Counted from the first letter of the stretch, positions 23,504 through 34,820 are shown. The stretch is 64,000 bases of DNA from Mastigamoeba balamuthi (GCA_902651635.1 CACRSC010000003.1:138731-202730); one strand, 5' to 3'. A program made the numbers and translations. Notes: generated from the letters alone by a model not told the origin.

Positions 23504-26477
23504 TTGTATCAGGTGATAGACTGACCCTCTGCGCAGTGCTCTGTGCTCGTACGACGCTGGCGACTGCCTCAAGAAGCCCGTCGAGATCGAGTCGGCGGTC
23601 CTCAGTCCTCTTGGCGACACGCTCTTGGTGCGCATGCGACGGCCCACAGCTCTCGACCATGTCGCCGTGTCCCCGTCGCGTTTCAGCTGCGACCTCGCTT
23701 TCGACCAGTACGTGATCCGTAGTGGGCTCCTCGGCGCTGGCGCCAAGTGCTCGCTGCTAGACGACACTGGTGTGCGCGTCGTGCTGGGCAGAGGGGCCAA
23801 GGCCAGGGCTGGCGAGCCTGTCAAGCTGCTCTCGAGGGCGTTCGAGAGCAGAGAGAGCGGCGAGGTGATGCTGGAGGCGGCCTCGACGGCGACGATGGCG
23901 CAGTCGAGTGCCGTCCCCGACGCCGAGCTGCCGAGCATCGTCGGGCCCCCGGCGATACCGTCTGGCTGCTCGGGCTGCGCCGTGTGGCACTTTGTCGGCC
24001 CCACTTTCGCCAGCGTCAAGTGGAGGTCTCCCGGCGCCAACGTCTCGTTCCGCGCCAGCGGCAGCCTCGCCGCTCTGTCGTACAGCGGGCCCTCGCCGGC
24101 CGACGTGGTGGTGCAGGCGTCGTCGGCCAGGCACGGCTCCGCGGTCAGCGTCCGCCGCAAGACAGTCTCCGTCGGCAGCGCGCAGTCCCTCTTCACCGCG
24201 TGGATCGAGGCGCCCGCCACGGTCATCTACGCGGCGGGGCAGGACGTGGAGCTCAGCGCCGCGGTCCTGTCGGGCAACGGCGAGCGCCTGGAGGACCGGC
24301 TGAGCTTCCAGTGGTTCCAGACGAGCGGCGACCCCCTCGCGCTGGTGTCCAGCTCGAGCTTCCTCTACCTGCCCGCGTCCCAGTTCACGCCGGGCAGGTC
24401 CTACGGGCTCGGCGTACGCGTGACGTGCTGGAAGAGCGGCTCGCTCTACATGCCAGCGCTGGCCTACGTCACCGTCGTCGTCCTGCTGCCGAGGCCTGTG
24501 CTGTACTTCCCCGCGGGGACCGCGTTCGCCGCCATGGCCAACTCGCCGATCGCGGTTGACGTGCAGCACAAGGAGGAGCCGTTGCTGCAGGCGCCCGCCA
24601 TCCGATGGAACTGCTCGACGCTCGCTGGCGCTGCCTGCCGCACGCGGGGCAACAAGTCGCTGTGGGTCGAGGCATTCGCGGGGACCGGAGTGCTGCTGCC
24701 CCCGCGGCTGCTGCCGCCCGGCAAGTACCGCTTCACCGCCACAGCCTCGTGGCGCAGCGCCGCGAGCGGCTGCGTCGTCCGCGAGGCCTCGCAGTCGGTG
24801 CGCGTCGACGTCCTGGGCCAGTGGTTGCTGCGGAACCTGTCGATCGAGGTCGTGTCGCCGGCGACGCCGTGGCTGGCCGAGTACCCCGCGGGCAGGGAGA
24901 TCGTCCTCTTCGGCCGGTGCCCCGAGTGCGGCGCGCGGGACGAGTTCGTGTGGTCGCACCCGCAGCTGGAGGTGATGTCGAGCCTGGGCGTCAGCCAGAC
25001 CGTCGTCCTGCAGCCCCGCCACGTGGTCCCCGGCGGCACCTACAACGTGCGGCTCTCGGTGGGCCACTCGCACGTCGAGCGGTCGTTCCGCGTCGCGACG
25101 GCGCCCCGGGGCGGCGACTGCAGGGTCGAGCCGGCGCGCGGGGCGGCCCTCAGCACCGAGTTCAATGTCAGCTGCTGGGGGTGGGTCTCGGACAGCCCTG
25201 GCCTCCGCTACAGGTTCGCCTTCTGCCCCGGCGGCTCGTGGAGGTGCGTCGACCTCTACAGCGTCAGCCGGTCCGTCGGGTTCGTGGAGGGGCTCGTCCT
25301 GCCGCGCGGGAGGCACACGATCGCGGTCAACGTCGTCGCGGCCGACGGGTCCAGGACGACGTGGCGCTCCGACGAGCCGGTGGTCGTCGAGAGCGCCCGC
25401 CCGCCCGCCATCGACATCTCGCGGGCGGTGGAGCTGTGCCAGCGGGCCTACAAGCTGAGCAACTGGCCGCTGGCGCTGTCGCACCTGACGGCGATAGCGC
25501 ACTCGGAGGCCATCCCGGGCGAGGACGCGCTGGCCGTCCTGAAGCTGTTCCTCAGCGTGATGCCCGGGGCCGAGCAGATCGGGCCCTTCGTCTCGGTCCA
25601 GTCGGCGCTCTCGCTGTCGAAGATCCTGCTGCAGGTCCCCGACAGCGTGGCGGTCTCGGACATCATCAACAGCCTCGTCGCGGTCTTCGTCAACGTCACC
25701 GTGCGGCAGACGACGACGTCCAAGGTGCTCTCGCGCGAGGAGATCCTCTCGTCGGTCAACTCGTCGCTGGAGATCGCCTCGTTCGTCGTCATGCGCGGGT
25801 ACGAAGACAACAAGGGCAACGGGTTCGAGGCCCTCCTGCTGGACCTCTCGCACAAGCTCTGGAGGGCGCTGGCCTACGGCGAGACCAAGACGGCCGGCGC
25901 GCGCTGCTCGCAGATCCGGGTCTCGTCGGTCCCGTGCGTTGTCGTCGGGGGGATGCGCGAGTCCGAGGACTACGCGATAGAGGTCAACGACTTCAGGGCC
26001 TCGGGCGTCGGGAACCCCTGCACGGGCCGCTCGGACGCCCTCGTCAAGGTCGTGGCCACAACGTACGTGTCGTGCTCCAACGTCGCGTTCCCGGGGAAGA
26101 AGGACGCGGTCCTGCTGAGCGACGTGTACACGTACACGTACCTCAACACGTCCGCGGCGGGGTGGACGATGCGGCGCGTGGCCCCGACGGTCAACTTCAC
26201 GATATACAGCACGAACCTCGAGGGCAAGCCGCGGATCAAGGTGGTGCCCGCGTGGTTCAACACGAGCAGCGAGAGGTGGGTGTCGATACGCAACTACTCA
26301 CGCGGACAGAACTTCATCACGTTTTCCTACAACCGCTACGGATCGTACGTGCTCCTGTATCGACTGCAAGCGCAGGACTCGGACAGGAGCAAAAGCCCGA
26401 CTGACCGGGATGTGGGGAGTTGCCTCCGCTTGGCTTATCCGATGCTGTTCATTTCACTACTCAAATCCCTTTCATAA
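21722..26477 (+). CDS. Surface/secreted protein with eleven LNR (Notch) repeats and a REJ-like region
   Basis: Exons: 21722-21865, 21966-22063, 22262-22364, 22420-22836, 22899-23222, 23340-23449 and 23537-26477; 1378 residues, phases consistent. A signal peptide (residues 1-24) is followed by eleven tandem LNR-like units, C-x-x-x-C then GDGxCD, CN and C-x-x-DGGDC; the seventh (NGNCDPSFN) is degenerate. Metazoan Notch has three. From about residue 420 the protein resembles the receptor-for-egg-jelly region of polycystin-1: IRWNCSTLAGAAC, and GGDCRVEPARGAALSTEFNVSC. Later beta-rich sequence ending in ITFSYNRYGSYVLLYR loosely recalls a GAIN/GPS region but lacks the GPS cysteines. No polycystin channel follows: the end is a short hydrophobic stretch (YPMLFISLLKSLS), possibly a weak GPI signal. 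Role in adhesion or recognition is inference. Confidence 0.83.
23456..23503 (+). repeat. (TC)n microsatellite in an LNR-gene intron
   Basis: About 24 TC units with one G interruption, inside the 87-bp intron 23450-23536. It forms most of that intron and could act as its polypyrimidine tract. Confidence 0.95.
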
Positions 26478-27141
26478 CAACTATCTGCAAATGGCAACCC
26501 GAGTCCTCACTGACCCTCTGTGTTGTGGGTGTATATCCACCTCGCTATGTGTGATGGCACCTTGGCTCAGCAGAAGATATACGTGCATGCCAACTGATCA
26601 CGGATCGACAACAATCGGCTGATAGCATAACATTAGACAGACGTCTTATGGGCAAGAGTCAATGATTGCCTAGGGTGACGCAAGAGGTTTGAACACACTA
26701 TTAGCTAAGTGGGTAGCATTTTTACATTAGGAATAAGGAAAATATATTGGGCTCTTCCCGGAATCGAACCGGGGCCACCTGTACCCGAAACAGGTATTTT
26801 ACCACTAAACTAAAGAGCCTTCACATTTGTTAGGTGTTCTCATACGCCTACATTACCTAAAAGTTCTCCTTACAGTGTAGCCCGTTATCGATTCCTTGAA
26901 ATGATAATGGGGAAACAAGCTCTACCTGGATATCAATTGTATTTCTATTCACTTGATTTGTTTAGTGGGCTTGCTGATACTGCTCTTCGACAGTACGAGC
27001 GCGAAGACAACAAAAATCCTGATGTTCTGTCCGCCCTTTGCGTGGCACCGCGGCTGCGCCCCCTGCACTGAGGAGCGTCTCGGGTGTGCTCAACACAGAG
27101 GCGGGGCTGAGAAAAGCGTGAAAGCGGGGCGAGTATTGTGT
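26478..27141. other. Convergent intergenic region holding tRNA-Pro
   Basis: A 660-bp, AT-richer gap between the LNR-REJ gene and the convergent I-BAR gene. Apart from tRNA-Pro it holds no supported gene. ORFs here are short and unbiased. Confidence 0.6.
26749..26819 (-). tRNA. tRNA-Pro (anticodon CGG)
   Basis: The minus strand gives a perfect 7-bp acceptor stem GGCTCTT/AAGAGCC, anticodon stem CCTGT/ACAGG and loop TTCGGGT with CGG at 34-36. The T-arm contains GGTTCGATTCC. The discriminator base is C, as in eukaryotic tRNA-Pro. A short T run (TTTT) follows on the transcribed strand as a Pol III terminator. No intron or encoded CCA. Confidence 0.94.
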
Positions 27142-29432
27142 CTAGTCGGACCAAGCGTCCTCGTCCTCGCTCCATTCCTCCTCGCCCTCGTCCTTCTTCA
27201 TCGCTGGTCTCCTGCCCTCCATGGCGCTCCTCAGGATCGATGTCAGGTCCGAGGTGTTCTCTGCGGCGGAGGCAGAGTCGGTTAGCCCGTGGGCTGGGCG
27301 ATCATTGCCGAGTGGGGGCGGCTGTGCAGCGAAAACGCACTGAAGTTCTTGACGTCTGGGAGTTGCGCAGGCTCGCGCTCCTCGCTGCTCTTCAGGTTGG
27401 CGCTTCTGTTCTGGATCTGGCTGAGCAGTCCCCCCGGCGCAGGCCCCCTCTCGGGCGGAGGCGGCGGCGGCGGCGCACCGGCTGCCCAGATCGTCCCACA
27501 GGGCGCAGCGTCAGTCAAAAGTGGCAGTCCCACGCAATGCGGGGAATTAGCAGCAGGGGGGAAAGAAAACTGCGCACAGCGACGGGGCAGCGGGGGAGCG
27601 CCGCCCTCTGTGCTCGGCGAGCGCGGCGGGGGCGGCGGGACAGGCCTGTTCGACATCCGCAGGGTGCCGCTGCCGCTGCTGCTGCCGCTGCCGGTGGAGC
27701 TCGTCCTCGGGGGAGGGGGCGGCGGGGGCGGGGCGAAGCGCGGCGAGGGGGACCTGTCGCACATGCTGGAGCCGCTGTCGCTCGACGAGAGCTGCGGGCG
27801 GTCGGCGGGGGCGCACATGTTGCCGCCGCGGCCGCCGTACTCGTCGTTGAGGGCGCTGTTGAGGGCGCTGAGCGACGAGGGCGGGACGACGCCCTGCTTG
27901 ATGGCGGCGTCCTCGATAATGGCGAGGATCATGCGGGCCGTCTCCTCGTCCTGCAGGTCGGCCTTGGAGACGCCTGCGCTCTGGAAGATCTTCTTCCACT
28001 CGCTCGAGAGGTCGCCGATGTCGAGCAGCGTGCGCTTGCGCTGGCTGACGAGGCTCTCCATGTCGCTGGGTATGCGCTCCTTGCTCTCGGCCAGGTCCGT
28101 CAGCGCCGGCATGCACGCGCTCAGCTGCACGTTGCTCGTGTTGGCCGTCGCCTCCTGCGTCTTGAACACCTCGGTCCAGCTGCGGATGAACGAGCAGTAC
28201 TTGTTCCGCTCCAGCAGCAGCGCCGCCCGCAGCTGGTCCAGGATCACCTGCTGCGCCTCCATCACCTTCTCGTTCAGGTTCTGTATGTGCGTCTGCAGCA
28301 TCGCGGGGTTCGCCTTGCCCGCCTTCTTGGTCACCTCCTCCGCCTTCTTCACGCTGCGCGGGTGCGTGTCGTCCGTGTGTGTGTGGACGTGTGTTGTCTT
28401 TAGCTTTTTGGAAGCCGAGTGTGGGCCCCAGCGCAAGGCAAGGCATGGGGGTGTGGCACGTACTTGTCGCGGGCCCTCTTCTGCTCCTGCTTCACCTTCT
28501 TGGCGAAGAGCTGCGGAGGGGCAAGGGGCGGCGGATGAGCGGGTGCGGAGTTGTGGCTGTGTTGGGTTTTGTTTTCCTCCTGAGCCGGGGGGGAGAGCGA
28601 TGCGCAGGCAAGAGCGAGCGCGGGAGGACAGGGGGCGGGCCAGCTGGCAAGCGTACAGGCAGGTCGCGCTTCTCCGAGTCAAGGCTCGTCCTGATCGGCG
28701 CCACCACCGAGGACATGATCGTCTTGGCCTGCGTTTCCACCGAAGCCCCCCGAGTGAGCGCAGGCGAAGGCCACACAGCGAGCAGAGCAGTGCGGCGGCG
28801 CACCCAGTCCTCGCGCGACCGCTCGACCTCGCGCACCACGCCCGCCACGCTGAGGATGCCCTTCTCTGCGTCACCGTGCACCCAAACGCGGTGGGGTGAG
28901 CCGGCGATGCGTGAGGGGTGAGGGGGAGGGACGCAGGCGGAATAGTCGACAGAGAGAGCTGAGGAAAACGAACCGAGATCGACTTGGCCCTGCGAGCTGG
29001 CAACCCTGCACACAAGGTCCGCTAGCTGGTACCCCGTCTGCGCGAGCACTGCAGTGGGCCGCCCCCCCGCGGGAGGGGGGGCACGGGCTGTGAGCTGGGG
29101 GGCCCCGTGCTGGGAAGACGCGTGTCGGTTGGAAAGATTGGTTCACTCGCACTCCCCCACAAGCCAAAGCCCGTCAGTCTGACAGATCCCCCACGGGGCA
29201 CGCACTGATCTGCGTGCGCGAGTACTGCTCGGCCACGCGGGCGACCTCGGTGAGCAGCTTGGAGTTCTTTTTGACGCCCTGCGGGGAGAGGGAAGGGGCG
29301 TGGGAGCCCAGCGGTGAGTTCGGGAACGCAGTGTTGCCGGCCTGCGGGGGGCAGTGGGGAGGAAGGACGAGGGACCAGAATGATGTTCTGGGTCATGGCG
29401 ACGATCTTGCGCTCGTCCTGGGCGGTCTTCAT
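27142..29432 (-). CDS. WAML-type protein: I-BAR, polyproline and WH2-central-acidic actin module
   Basis: Couples membrane curvature to Arp2/3-driven actin polymerisation. Exons: 29432-29376, 29278-29206, 29048-28974, 28865-28804, 28728-28657, 28510-28464, 28353-27578, 27481-27341 and 27260-27142; 473 residues, every phase closes. Residues 1 to about 240 are helical and match the I-BAR/IMD fold, including SVVAPIRTSLDSEKRDL and LLLERNKYCSFIRSW. Residues about 300-400 are Pro-rich with runs of five to nine Pro, fit for profilin. A WH2 motif (GLLSQIQNRSANLK) starts near 405. A central amphipathic helix (DLTSILRSAMEGRRP) and an acidic tail with two Trp (EEEWSEDEDAWSD) complete a WCA module. The IMD-plus-WCA combination has been proposed as the WAML (WASP and MIM-like) family. 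An in-frame segment continues 5' of the ATG to an ACGTAG acceptor, so an extra first exon is possible. Confidence 0.85.
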
Positions 29433-30140
29433 GGTGTCGCGGCGGCCCTACGTGTGTGCCGAGTGGGAACAGGCGAGAAAAGTGCACGAAGTGCCGTCAG
29501 GCGAAGGGGGAAGAGCACGGTTGGCGTGCGGGGGGAGAGCGAAACTGGGCAGAAGATTTTTTTTTATTTACCGCTGCGGAATCAACGGCAAAACCCCACC
29601 TTTTTAAAATATCCTTTATTTTTCCCTCCAACAGAGCGTGACCCAACGCGGCGTATTTTTACCCCACGCCCCTCCGAGTCTCAGGTGCGCTCGTGCCCAC
29701 CTCCGCCCGAGCCTCTCGGCGCCGCTCGCCTGCGTCCGGGAGAAAATTGCCGCCCTCGGAATCCGCCCTGCGATGGAAAATAAGGACGAAAATCTTGTGT
29801 TGGGTGGGGTGCCACGAACGTTGGGTGTTGCGTGTGTCTGCACCACCCCCGAGCGTCTCCAGGGGCCCGCCGCTGGCCGGGGCCCGCCGGGGGGGCCGCC
29901 GAGGGGCCTGCGACTGACGCCCAGGCACGACAGGAGAACCGCGACAGCCACCGAGGACAGAGAGGCCCTGCCCAAGTGTAAAAAAGATCAATGACCAAGC
30001 CGCGCCGCCAGAGCAGCAGGAGGAAGAGGGCACGTAGCTCACGGCGCGCGGGGGGGAGGGTCTGGGGCGGGAGGAGCCCCCCTCTCGGTCCCACCGGCCG
30101 TTATTAACCGCCCGCGAACGCCATCCCCCTCCTCTCTCGT
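29433..30140. other. Divergent intergenic region, WAML / PHD-TFIIS-SPOC
   Basis: About 700 bp separating two divergent genes. It contains an AT-rich core (29555-29660) suited to promoters. GC-rich ORFs on both strands show no domain and are not called. A 5' exon of the I-BAR gene could lie here. Confidence 0.45.
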
Positions 30141-32434
30141 ATGCCCCGGCCCCCCCTGGATTCATCGCAGGACTCGGAGGATGACGAGAGCGAGGAGGAC
30201 CCTGTCGTCGAGGAAGAGGAGGAGGAGGAGGAAGAGGAGGACCTGACGAAGCCGCTGTGCGTGTGCCGGCGCCCGTACAAGGACGGCGAATTCATGGTCG
30301 CGTGCGAGGGGTGCGAGGAGTGGTTCCACCCCCAGTGCGTCGGCACGACGCAGGCACAGTGCGAGAAAATCGCCAAGTGGTACTGCCCGCAGTGCAAGAA
30401 GGGCGAGGCTGCCGCCAAGAAGAGGACCGGTGCGCTCCCTGTCCCCCGTTCGCTCTCTCTTTACCCCCCGCGCGCTCTTTTTTTTTCCTCCCGCAAGAAT
30501 TTTGAAAAACATTCAGTTTGAATTCAGTCCTCAAATTCAATCCGCGCGCAGGCTCGTCGCCCGCGGGCCAGCCGCCGAGCAAGGCCGCGAAGAGGGACGA
30601 GGGGTCGACGCCCCAGAGGCCCGGGAGGTCCAAGAGGGACTCGGCGCCGTCGAGGGGGTCGTACGAGGAGGCGCGGCGCACGACGACGGCCAACATGGCG
30701 TCGGCGCTCGGCGACACCCCGCGCAGCGCCGAGGTGGCGGCCATGATCGACGCCACCCTCCACGAGCAGTTCAAGGGCGTCCTGAAGCAGTACGGACCGC
30801 GCGCGCGCACCTTGATCTTCGCTCTCCGCGTGCGTCATTTTTTCCGGCTCCCCCCTCACACGTCATTTCCCGTCTTGTCAAAAGTTGATCATTTGTTCAC
30901 CACTTCCCCGTAACGGCGGGGGGAAACAAAACAACGCAAATTCGCTGAGCCGCCGCTTCTTCCTTCCTATTTCAGGACAAGCCCAACAAGGCTCTGCGCG
31001 AGAAGCTGCTGTCGGGCGAGATCACGCCCGAGAGCTTCGCGACGCAGCCGATCGACACGATCCTCGCGCGGCTCAACACGCCGTCGTCGCCCGTGCCCAG
31101 CAGCCGCGCGCCCGCGTCGGTCATTCCCGAGTCGGCGCCGACGGGCACCGTCTCGGGGTCGGCGGTCATCACAGACCCCCTCGAGGGCGAGGAGCCGCTG
31201 AGGAAGAGGCCCAAGTCGAGCGACGAGCCCGCCGGCTCGCGCGCGCCGCAGGGGACGCCCGTGTGGTCGGGCCGCATCGAGAAGACGGAGAAGAACTTCA
31301 TGCCGTTCGGCGTCAACGGGTTCTTCGTGTCGGGGCAGACGACGACGCACAAGATCCTGCCGGCGACGCTCGAGGTCAGCGGCAGGCTCGAGATCGCCAA
31401 GCTGTTCCAGTACCTGCACATGCTCAACACGAGCGGCACCCGCAAGCGCACCGTCTTCCGACTCGACCCGCGCGACCCGAGCGACTCTGCGCAGTACTCG
31501 TCGCTCTACAACTACTTCACCCAGCGTCAACGGTGCGCCCGGCCACTTGCCCGTCACGCTCCCCCCCTCTCCCCCCCTGGCCGTTGGGCGCAGTGCTCAC
31601 TGTCGCCGTGCAGCGCCGGCTACGTGAAGCCCCCCAAGGAGAACCCCGCCCTCGAGGAGCTCTACATCGTGCCGCTTAGCCGCCAGGACCGCCTTCCTGA
31701 CTTCCTCAAGGCGGACGCGACCCTCGAGTAAGACACCCGGCCCCCCTTCCTCCCAGTGCTCCCTCAGCTCTTCGCATCTCTTACGCCTCCTGCCTCGACA
31801 CAGCATGGCGTCGCTGTACGCTGGCGACCTGTCGTCGATGCTGTTGCTCGCCGTTGTCACACGCCCGTCGGCCCAGCACGCCCAGGCCCAGGCGGCGGCC
31901 CAGCCGGTGCAGCACGCCCAACAACCGCCGCAGGCACAGGCGCCGGCACAGGCACCTGCGCAGCAGCCCCAGCAGGCAAGTTCCACGTCCCCTGCTCCGG
32001 CTGCGGGCGGCTCGACTTCGCCCATGGCCGCCCCTGCGCTGGCGTCGGAGGCCTCGCCGGTGCCGACGCAGGTCGCCGCCCCGATGTCCGTGGCGCCGCT
32101 CGGGACCGCAGGTACGGACGCCAAGTCGGAGGCTGCCGCCCACGATCAATCCCCTGCCCAGGCGGAGGCCGCTTCGACGCCGGCGGAGGCTGCGCCAGCG
32201 CACGCTGAGGCGCAGACAACCCAGGAGCACCCCGTCGCTGCCGTGGCTGCTGTCGCTGTTGGCGCTGCGGCTGTGGAGGAGCAGCCCAAGGAGGAGGCGA
32301 CTGCGGCCGAGCAGCAACACCAAGCAGAGCAAACCCCAGCGAGCGAGACAGAGCAAAAGCCCGAGGAACAAACAACGACCGAGGCGGCGAAGGAGGGGGC
32401 AACCAAGGCGGAGGGCGCCGAGTCCTCGTCGTGA
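30141..32434 (+). CDS. PHD-TFIIS(M)-SPOC transcription regulator (BYE1/PHF3/DIDO-like)
   Basis: Probably binds modified histone H3 tails and RNA polymerase II during elongation. Exons: 30141-30429, 30552-30829, 30976-31532, 31614-31727 and 31804-32434; 526 residues. A PHD finger (CVCRRPYKDGEFMVACEGC through WYCPQCK) occupies about 38-92 after an acidic run of Glu. A TFIIS central-domain segment follows, ending ARTLIFALRDKPNKALREKLLSG. The SPOC domain starts at VWSGRIEKTEKNF and ends LEELYIVPL and LLLAVV. The last 170 residues are Ala/Gln/Pro/Glu-rich and disordered. Domain order matches yeast Bye1 and animal PHF3/DIDO1. The SPOC domain of PHF3 reads the Ser2-phosphorylated Pol II tail; whether this one does is inference. 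Confidence 0.9.
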
Positions 32435-32654
32435 GGAGGTCCCGTTCATTTACATGCACACACTCGAATATGCTCTCTTCCTCATCGATAGGAACACTTT
32501 CGCTTTGCCGTCAGTTTCATTGCCCAAGGTCCCCCCAAGCAGATTGAATAATAAGAACTTGGAAGTGGGTGTTGATTTATTTCTTACTTGCCGACCTATC
32601 CACTTCAGGCCGTTTCGCCAAAACACTCTTTGTCGTATTGTTTATTTGTAAGTT

Positions 32655-32727
32655 GGGGGTTTAGCTCACTTGGTAGAGCACTCCCTTGGCATGGGAGAGG
32701 CACGGGGATCGAAGCCCCGAACCTCCA
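32655..32727 (+). tRNA. tRNA-Ala (anticodon GGC)
   Basis: Cloverleaf with acceptor stem GGGGGTT/AACCTCC including the G3-U70 pair that identifies alanine tRNA. The anticodon stem is CTCCC/GGGAG and the loop TTGGCAT, with GGC at 34-36. Discriminator A; a TTTT terminator follows at about 32734. Eukaryotic nuclear genomes normally read Ala GCY codons with AGC (inosine), so GGC is unusual. Confidence 0.92.
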
Positions 32728-32837
32728 AACCAACTTTTCCTTTTTCGTTTTCCCTTTTTTCTGCGTTGGTGCTGGATATTTGGGATATTTTCCTCACTCT
32801 CCGATCGACGCAGCGTTAGCGTTTGACCAAACCCGCT

Positions 32838-34730
32838 ATGCCCGGACTCCGCGTGGCCTTCCTCCACCCCGACCTTGGCATAGGCCCGCACCCTCCCCCA
32901 TCCCACCCTCCCCCTCACCCCGCAGCGGGCTCACGGCAGGCACTGCGCAGGAGGTGCCGAGCGGCTGGTCGTGGACGCGGCGCTGGCCCTCAAGAGCAAG
33001 GGCTGCGACGTGCACATGTTCACGTCGCACCACGACCCCGCGCACTGCTTCGAGGAGACGCGCGACGGCAGCCTGCCCGTCCACGTCGCCGGCGACTGGC
33101 TGCCGCGGAACCTCTTTGGCCTCTGCCACATCCTCTTCGCGGCCCTCCGCGCGCTCTGGCTCGGCCTCTACTTCGTCCGCACGTCCCGCGGGCGCAACAA
33201 GTTCGACGTCGTTGTCGTCGACCAGGTGCCGTCTCCTTCTCTCTCCCCCCGTGCGTGCTTCGGGCGAGCGAGCGTACCGGTACCGGTGGACACAAAGTGC
33301 CACGTTGTCTATTTGAGATTCTCTGAGATTTAGTTTTCCCCCAGATATTACTGCAATCAAAACATAAGGGAACCAGTCTCGCATATGTGTGACGACAGAC
33401 GACAACGCAGGTTAGCGCAGCCGTGCCGCTTGTGAAGGCGTGGACGAGGAGCCGCGTGCTGTTCTACTGCCACTTCCCCGACAAGCTGCTGAGCCCTCGC
33501 GGCGGGGCGCTACGGAGGCTGTACAGGCGGCCGTTCGACTGGCTCGAGGAGAGCACGACGGCCAAGTCGGACCGCATCGTCGTCAACAGCAGGTTCACCG
33601 CGGGCATCTTCGCCAAGGCCTTCCCCTCGATCCGCAGCGAGCCCAGCGTCATCTACCCCAGCATCAACACCGCCCAATACGACTCGCCTCCCCCCGCTGG
33701 CACCGAGCTCCCGGGCGTCCCAACGTGCGTCAACTACACACAGCACACAGCACGCAGCACAACACACAAGAGTGCGGCACACAACACGTAGCACAGATCG
33801 TACACAGCACACACAACACACAACGGACGCACCACATCTTCCACCAACCGCACACGCGAAGCCCACGAGACAGCAGCACACACCACGAACAGCATACAGC
33901 GCAGAGCACAGACAGAGAGCGCTGCCAAACGCGCAACACAGCACACAACGGACGCACCACATATTCCACCAACCACACACGAGGCTACGAGGCAGCAGCA
34001 GCACACAGCAGAGCACAGAGAACGCGCGACAGACAACAAGCAACTCACACCACAGCCGACACAGCAGCGCACAGCACGCACCGCAACACAGACACGGGGA
34101 GGGGGTGCTCTCTGACCGAGGGGCTGGAACCGCAGGGACGAGTCGGTGCCGGTGGTGGTGTCGATCAACAGGTTCGAGAGGAAGAAGGACGTGGGGCTCG
34201 CGCTCGAGGCGCTGTCCGCCCTGCGCGGCTCTGGCGCCCTGCCGCGCGCCCAGGCCGACCGCGTGCGCCTCGTCCTCGCGGGCGGCTACGACCCGCGCGT
34301 GGCCGAGAACGCCGAGGTCTTCTCCGAGCTCCAGCAGCGCGCCGGCGCCCTGGGCCTCAGCGACCGCGTCGTCTTCCTGCCCAACTTCACAGCCGCCCAG
34401 CGCAACGCTCTGCTGCGCCGGGCCGACGCGCTCGTCTACACGCCGGCCAACGAGCACTTCGGCATCGTGCCCGTCGAGGCCATGTACATGCGCGTGCCCG
34501 TCGTGGCCGTGCGCAGCGGCGGCCCGCTCGAGTCTGTGCGCAACGGGGAGACGGGGTTCCTGTGCGACGCGTCGCCCGAGGCGTTCGGGGCAGCGCTGGC
34601 CGCCGTCATCAGGGACCCGCAGCGCGCGAGGGAGATGGGCGAGGCCGGGCGCCGCAGTGTACAGGAGCGCTTCTCCTTCGACGCGTTCGCCGGCCAGCTC
34701 TACGAGTGCGTCCGCGGCCTCTGCGACTGA
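32838..34730 (+). CDS. ALG2: ALG2 alpha-1,3/1,6-mannosyltransferase
   Basis: Adds the second and third mannose residues to the dolichol-linked N-glycan precursor on the cytosolic face of the ER. Exons: 32838-32883, 32951-33225, 33411-33724 and 34136-34730; 409 residues, the usual ALG2 length. GT4 landmarks are clear: HPDLGIGGAERLVVDAAL at the start, LFYCHFPDKLL, VSINRFERKK, and the nucleotide-binding EHFGIVPVEAMYMRVPVVA with SGGPLESV. A hydrophobic stretch near residue 85 (LCHILFAALRALWLGLYF) fits the membrane-associating helix. Intron 1 (32884-32950) must start with GC, because no GT exists in reach and the conserved GGAER junction fixes the splice. Intron 3 is long (411 bp) and repeat-filled. 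Confidence 0.95.
33803..34045 (+). repeat. Imperfect tandem duplication in ALG2 intron 3
   Basis: Two CA/GCAC-rich copies about 125 bp apart share the core ACAACGGACGCACCACAT (from about 33820 and 33945), then TTCCACCAACC and GAGGCAGCAGCACAC-like sequence. They account for much of the 411-bp intron, one of the longest in the window, suggesting intron growth by tandem duplication. Confidence 0.75.
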
Positions 34731-34820
34731 GCGTCCTGTTCTGCTCGCTAAACCGGGAGTTGGATCTAAAAGATTTGCAAATCTCGGCCGAGATATTTCC
34801 CTTGCGTTCGTCTGGGCGCG

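Noticed and set aside
30430-30551. Reading through the first PHD-gene intron as coding
   Set aside because: It opens a T-rich, stop-containing stretch; GTGCGC donor and CGCGCAG acceptor with matching phase fit splicing.
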